64,000 nt of DNA from NCBI GenBank assembly GCA_038501195.1, contig JBBPUQ010000004.1:2232001-2296000 (forward strand). The letters are read 5' to 3'. How positions within the stretch are numbered: position 1 is the stretch's first letter; the number at the start of each line of letters is the position of its first letter. The position numbers were made by a program, and so were the translations under genes. The notes beneath the pieces were generated by a model. The model was not told the origin of the DNA and did not search any database. It saw only the letters and a program-made list of their open reading frames with translations. The DNA comes from Nemania diffusa (taxonomy: Eukaryota > Ascomycota > Sordariomycetes > Xylariales > Xylariaceae). Below are positions 59,421 through 64,000 of this stretch, piece by piece.

Positions 59421-61127
59421 ATGGCGCCGCCCCTCTCTCTTCCAACTACCGCCCGTCTACCCTCTTCACTCCGCGTCAATCCCGCCAACCCCTCCATCAT
59501 AAAGGCTCTGAGCCGGCTCTCGCGGTCCTCGCTGCTGTCCCTCGTCCTCGACTGGCTCGACCCCATCAATCAGTCTCTCTGTCCTCCACTTCTACGCGAA
59601 CACTTATCCGACGCGGACGACGAAGATGAGTTCGAAAGCGACCTTAGCCCGCCGGCATATTCGCTGGCCGAGCTTCGAGAATTGTACGCGGATATGCAGG
59701 CGCGCAAGGGCAGCAGACGTGAAGTTGTAGACCGAATCCTCGAGGGAGACTGGCGGAAGGGCTTAAGTCTGTATCAGCTCGCCATGACAGATCTACAATA
59801 CTTATACGACCATCCGGGGACGCTGAAATGGGCATGCTACAAGATCCAACGCCTACAGACGCCCGGCCACGAAGATGACGTCGACCCAGATCGTAACTAT
59901 GACAAGATAGATAAGATGGCAATGCACGTCCCACGCTTCCATCCGAGTACCTTCTTGCAGAACCTACAAGCCGAAGTGCTGCCAGATGTCAAGGCGCATT
60001 ACAATTTCGACCGCCCGAAAGGCCTCCCGCTCCTACTCCTGCGCATCTTCGTCATTGACTCCCCCTATAATACAGACCTCGCTGTCTCTGCCGCGTCAGG
60101 ATCCACGTCCTCAACAGCTCGCACGGTGACGAGCTTCGACGCCTCGCGCACCATCTATGTCGCATTCCCCGACGCCTCACCGCACATTTTCGTTAGCAAG
60201 TCGCAGAGCGCGGGGCCGACAACCCAGGCCGAGACACGATCACTGCGCGCGCTTGTCGTCGAGGGCATTCCCAAGGCGCTCTCGAGGCCGCGCGAGCGGT
60301 ACGCTCTCAAAGCGGTCAACTTACAGACCAAGAACTTGGACGCGATGCTCAGCCTTCGGGGGTCGGGACGAAGCAATGCCGCCTCGGGTGGATGGGGCAT
60401 CTATGCGAGTGACAAGGCCGCTGATGCCCATACCCATAGTCCACTCAATCCGCTGCTACCTACCCCACCTCTATCAGACGATACCGCCGAAGAAGACGAT
60501 AGGGTTGACCGCGCGGCCAGTAGTCGGGAGACAATAACCCGAAAGAGAACCTTACACCCTGAGGCCGCAGAGGAAGAAAAACAACGTAAGCGCGCGAGGC
60601 TCGTTGCGCAGGCACGGTTTGGGGACAACGCAAAGATAGATGATGGGAAAGGCATCGAAAGGGTAGACATATTAATCGAAGACCCTTTTCCTATTTCCGC
60701 CAGGGAAATGGGGGATGAAAGTGACGATCAAGATGACGAAGCGCCTGCCCGTAGACCGAAAGGTCGCCGGAGCGGTGTTGACGCTAGCCTTTTACAAGAG
60801 GCCGAAAGAGACGAAGACGAAGGCGAAGACCCCGAAGAGCACCGCAGAGATCGAAATCAGGAGATCAACAGCTCTGGGGAAGGCCCGACTCGCGGGACGG
60901 GGAGACAGGCACGAGAAGGGGATAGGGATCGAGAGAAGTGGGCATGGCGTCCTAATGTGCGGCTCTCGCTCCACGGAAGTCACGTCTTCGCAGGTATCCG
61001 CCAGCTTGTTGAGGCTGGTCTTATCGACGGCGAGCGCATGCCAGGGTGGATGACGGGTGAAGATGGAGTCACGATGGGGGCTGTGAGAAGTGGAAGAATC
61101 AAAGGTTTTAGAGGCTCGGGCTTGTAA
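59421..61127 (+). CDS. CENP-N/Chl4-like inner kinetochore protein
   Basis: A single-exon 568-residue protein from the ATG at 59421. The N-terminus RLPSSLRVNPANPSIIKALS, then LSRLSRSSLLSLVLDWLD, is characteristic of fungal Chl4/Mis15 (CENP-N). The N-terminal domain includes YDHPGTLKWACYKIQRL and FHPSTFLQNLQAEV. The middle is acidic and low in complexity (about 390-520). The C-terminus keeps VRLSLHGSHVFAGIRQLVEAG, a conserved family block. The protein pairs with Iml3/CENP-L in the constitutive centromere network and binds the centromeric nucleosome. The frame is open upstream to 59217, but that extension is hydrophobic and contains an intron- or UTR-like sequence, so the ATG in GGCCATGGCG is preferred. 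Confidence 0.87.
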   Translation: MAPPLSLPTTARLPSSLRVNPANPSIIKALSRLSRSSLLSLVLDWLDPINQSLCPPLLREHLSDADDEDEFESDLSPPAYSLAELRELYADMQARKGSRREVVDRILEGDWRKGLSLYQLAMTDLQYLYDHPGTLKWACYKIQRLQTPGHEDDVDPDRNYDKIDKMAMHVPRFHPSTFLQNLQAEVLPDVKAHYNFDRPKGLPLLLLRIFVIDSPYNTDLAVSAASGSTSSTARTVTSFDASRTIYVAFPDASPHIFVSKSQSAGPTTQAETRSLRALVVEGIPKALSRPRERYALKAVNLQTKNLDAMLSLRGSGRSNAASGGWGIYASDKAADAHTHSPLNPLLPTPPLSDDTAEEDDRVDRAASSRETITRKRTLHPEAAEEEKQRKRARLVAQARFGDNAKIDDGKGIERVDILIEDPFPISAREMGDESDDQDDEAPARRPKGRRSGVDASLLQEAERDEDEGEDPEEHRRDRNQEINSSGEGPTRGTGRQAREGDRDREKWAWRPNVRLSLHGSHVFAGIRQLVEAGLIDGERMPGWMTGEDGVTMGAVRSGRIKGFRGSGL

Positions 61128-61671
61128 GATCACATAAAAATTCGAAATTCGAAATCTATGCGATTGCTAGCTTATTGCCGTGAGGCAGCTGAAAGTGTTG
61201 GTACTGGACCTTAATATATGGCCAGGGACTGTTTATGGCTAATGTTCCTTGAGCTGTCTAGAATAAGTCTTTCTACTACAATTCTTGTCCTACGAGAGCC
61301 TTGAAAGAAAGCACTCTGCCGTGTCTAGCAGGATCCCCACGGCTAACTCTACCAACACGTAGCAGATAGCTGCAATTAAACCTAGGAGATCTGATATTAA
61401 AATGTGATCAAATGCGATGTCTATGACACGATATCTATATTCATTCTATGCTCAGCTAAGGCACCTATGTCGCCATTTAAACATACCAATTGCACAACCG
61501 AGATAAACGCGACAAGTATATTCTAATATATCTTCAGTACTTGTCTCGTGCCAATTTCTAGGCATCTCGCACTCTATTCTTTAGATACGAATCTAACTCT
61601 CGACAGTGGTATCCGTTCCAAGAACTTATTATCCTCCTTCATTCAAAAAGACACGCCACTCCAAGCCACAT
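61128..61671. other. Convergent intergenic region
   Basis: Space between the CENP-N-like and TatD stop codons. No coding sequence recognised. Confidence 0.5.
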
Positions 61672-63331
61672 CTAGTTCTCATCCTCGCCTAGTCCGAACA
61701 CCTTCACAGTGTTCGCCCAAGCTGCCTCACACACATCCTGTAATGGCTCGCCCCGCACACCGGCAACGACCTGCGCGACACGCTCAATCATACACGGCTC
61801 GTTACGACCCTTGACCATGGCGCCCTCGACCCACTTCTCCTTCTTAACAGTACGCCAGCGCTCCGGTACCTCAGGCTCCTTTTTCTTCGGCTTCTTAGGC
61901 GGTCTCGCGGGCTTCGCCTGTGTGAGCGCAGACGGATCCAGCAGCGGATTCGGCGTCGCCGCCCTCGTGCCATCCGGGGTCGGCGCCGCCGAGGACGCCG
62001 GCGTGGCGGAGCCGTCGCCATTGCCGTCGGAGAGGCCGGCGTAGATGCCCTCGGCCCTGGCCTTGGCCTCGAGCAGGCGCCGCCACCCGGCGTGCGCGGG
62101 CCGGACCTCGCACCAGGGGCCGTCCGTCTCGAGCATGAGGCGGCCGAGCGGGATCGCGCGGACGACGGCGCAGTTCGCCTCGGTCTTGAAGCTGCAGCCG
62201 TTGGTCCCGATGTGGAGGCCGAGGGCCGCGAGCTCGCGCATCTCGGCCGCCGTGCCCGTGAAGCTGTGCACGACGCCGCCGCGCTCCAGCCTCTCCAGCC
62301 GCGGCCCGAACTTGGCCTGCAGGAGCCCCACGAAGTCGGCGTGCGCGGCGCGCGAGTGCAGGAATAGGGGCGGCTGCGGGCGCAGCGAGAGCACGAGGTC
62401 GAGCTGCGCCGCGAAGGAGTGGAGTTGTACCTTCTTGGAGCAGTAGTGCAGCCTGTCGTAGTCGAGGCCGAATTCGCCGAAGGCGACGAGAGCGCCCGGG
62501 TGTGTGCTCCGGGCCGACTCGATGAGGGCTCGGAGCTCTGAGATGATCTCCTTGGTCTTTTCTGGGTCTGGGTCGTGGTCCTCTGAAACGGGTGTATCTG
62601 GGTCAGGATTACTCGGCATGGCATACTCTTTTGCGTCGTGGTGGGCATGTGAGCTGCTGAATATGGCGCTTGAGCAGGGGTGGATGCCAGCTGTTGTGTA
62701 TACGATACCCGCTACATGATCGTCAACAGTTGTCTTTTTTTATTATTATTTTAAAAAGAAAGAAAAAGAAAGAAAAGGGGGGTATAAATGACAGGGGAAA
62801 GAGTTCACCTACGGTATTCCTTCGCTATATCAAGAGCATGCCTTGAACTTGTGAAGTCAGACCCGGTGACAAGCAGCTTTCGACATCCAACCTCTTGCGC
62901 TCGCGACACCACGGCTTGTAGGTCATCTGGATGACGCTCCTTGCCATGATATACACCCCGAAATATGGGATCTGCGAGGTTTATTCCTATCTGATAGTAA
63001 CCAAAAGGATAGTTAGTAAAGCGAGAATGAAAATATGTAGTGTGTAGGAGCAGTAGAGTCATCCCACGCTCATGTCTCTAGGACGTTTACCAATGCCTCG
63101 TAAGGGAAACAGCACGAACGACCCTGAGATGTGTGTTCGATGACTCACATCAATATAGCGTGGTTTATATGTTAAACTACCATCTAAAGTAGCAGCAGAC
63201 GCAGGGCCTGTTGCCTCAGAAGTCATTGCTGAGACAAGAGATGAGAGAGGTCTCAGCAAAAATCTCGAAATTGGTAGTCGGCTAGTCTTAGAGTGCGTAA
63301 CACAATTAAAAAGAGGTATATTTCGGATCAT
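61672..63331 (-). CDS. TatD-family metal-dependent DNase, with a possible mitochondrial isoform
   Basis: Three exons, 63331-63149, 62990-62813 and 62711-61672 (introns 158 and 101 bp). Splicing gives IDIGINLADPIFRGVYHG, LLVTGSD, DIAKEYPGIVYTTAGIHPCS, then AFGEFGLDYDRL, FLHSRAAHADF, VHSFTGTAAEM and METDGPWCE-like LETDGPWCEV. These contain the metal ligands expected for TatD/TATDN1 nucleases, which act in DNA repair and in apoptosis-type DNA breakdown. The donor GTAGGT at 62812 is used because the nearby GTGAAC breaks the frame. Residues around 270-340 form a low-complexity insert (Pro/Lys-rich). From the ATG at 63331 the protein has 466 residues and a basic, Arg/Ser-rich leader resembling a presequence; from 63226 it has 431 and lacks it. 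Confidence 0.85.
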
Positions 63332-63737
63332 CGAATACCTGCAGTCTTTATAAAGAAAATGGAAAGCGAAATTGCATTAATACGAATGAGTCAACAGAGA
63401 ACCTAGCAGGTTAGGTCTTATACATTATACGCCAACTTGTTTGTGAACAAGTCCTGCATCTTGTCTACAGCCAATCCCATCAAGTCTATGCAGATAGTGG
63501 GAATATTGTTATAGCTGGTGATAAAGCCCCATATATTGCAAATTATTCAGTAGTTAAATTCCAGCATAATCTTATAAGATGGATCAGGTGTCTACAATTT
63601 TTAATAGGCATTTCTCATAACTTGGGTAATTATGTTTCTTTTTCTGCCTATCTACGTGTTTTTAAATATCATCTAAAAATGATTCCCAACACCCAAAGTC
63701 TACATGTAGCTCAAGCAATAGCACCACCCCAGAATCA
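63332..63737. other. Intergenic region
   Basis: AT-rich 400 bp between TatD and the partial SDR gene, both on the minus strand. No gene seen. Confidence 0.5.
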
Positions 63738-64000
63738 CTACGGCAAAACATAACCGCCGTCGACAATGACGTCACTGCCGGTTGTGTAGGTCGAGGCGTC
63801 GCTAGCGAGATATAGATATAAGCCTTTGATCTCCTTGACATGGCCCTGTCTTCCTAAGACTGCCATTCTGTAGGCCTCGTTGATTGCCGCCGGGCCAGCG
63901 CCCATCTTTGTGTCGAAAAATCCAGGTGAAACAATATTCACTCGAGCAAATTCCCGCCACTCCCGTGCCAGAGACTTGCCGAAATGCGTCACGAAAGCTT
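63738..64000 (-). CDS. Short-chain dehydrogenase/reductase, C-terminal part only
   Basis: The frame is open to the window edge and ends at TAG 63740-63738, so the N-terminal two thirds lie outside. The visible 86 residues contain the C-terminal SDR pattern: FGKSLAREW, ARVNIVSPGFFDTKM (the NxxxPG block after the active site), GHVKEIKGLYLYLASDAS and YTTGSDVIVDGGYVLP. This is the classical SDR family close to sorbose reductase-like enzymes. The cofactor-binding and catalytic Ser-Tyr-Lys parts cannot be seen. Confidence 0.85.
   Translation of the reverse strand, partial: AFVTHFGKSLAREWREFARVNIVSPGFFDTKMGAGPAAINEAYRMAVLGRQGHVKEIKGLYLYLASDASTYTTGSDVIVDGGYVLP

Noticed and set aside
61788..62648. 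286-residue Arg/Ser-rich minus-strand ORF
   Set aside because: Alternate-frame shadow of the GC-rich TatD exon; composition is not protein-like.

Overview
The window reads as a chromosome segment of a filamentous ascomycete (Pezizomycotina, probably a sordariomycete). The evidence is genes split by short introns of about 42-160 bp with CTGAC/CTAAC-type branch sites, a CYS-3/MetR-type bZIP factor, a CENP-N/Chl4 kinetochore protein, a CaMKK/Ssp1-type kinase, UstYa-family and DUF3425 bZIP proteins, and gene-poor AT-rich stretches strewn with TACCTA motifs. All exon boundaries were worked out by eye from splice sites, reading frame and family signatures; none has transcript support.

Layout. 1-4.4 kb: housekeeping genes, the 3' part of a dynactin p150-like gene (+) converging on an SRP19/Sec65 gene (-). 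4.4-10.9 kb: a small accessory island with a four-exon UstYa/DUF3328 oxidase gene (-) divergent from a secreted precursor made of four 38-residue repeats, each ending in a Lys-Arg or Arg-Arg pair. Together they look like a minimal ustiloxin/phomopsin-type (dikaritin) RiPP locus, and this is the most interesting item here. 11-14.8 kb: a CaMKK/SNF1-activating-type kinase. 14.8-25.9 kb: about 11 kb without a recognisable gene. 25.9-33.3 kb: three secreted enzymes (CE1-like esterase, histidine acid phosphatase, berberine-bridge-like FAD oxidase). 33.9-49.6 kb: a mixed accessory zone with a PD-(D/E)XK-like protein, a DUF3425 bZIP, a GNAT, a complete cytochrome P450, a Uma2-like plus coiled-coil protein with an unresolved start, an alpha/beta hydrolase, a decayed FSH1-hydrolase/polyketide-synthase remnant and a GH64-type glucanase. 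49.6-53.4 kb: gene-poor. 53.4-56.4 kb: a small presequence-bearing protein and a CYS-3/MetR regulator with an unusually long intron. 56.4-59.4 kb: gene-poor, containing a perfect 45-bp inverted repeat. 59.4-64 kb: CENP-N/Chl4, a TatD nuclease and the end of an SDR gene.

How genes may work together. The precursor would enter the secretory pathway, be cut at dibasic sites by a Kex2-type protease and be oxidised by the membrane-anchored UstYa protein. The bZIP, P450, GNAT, alpha/beta hydrolase and FSH/PKS remnant could be what is left of a polyketide cluster whose core enzyme has died, but that grouping is inference.
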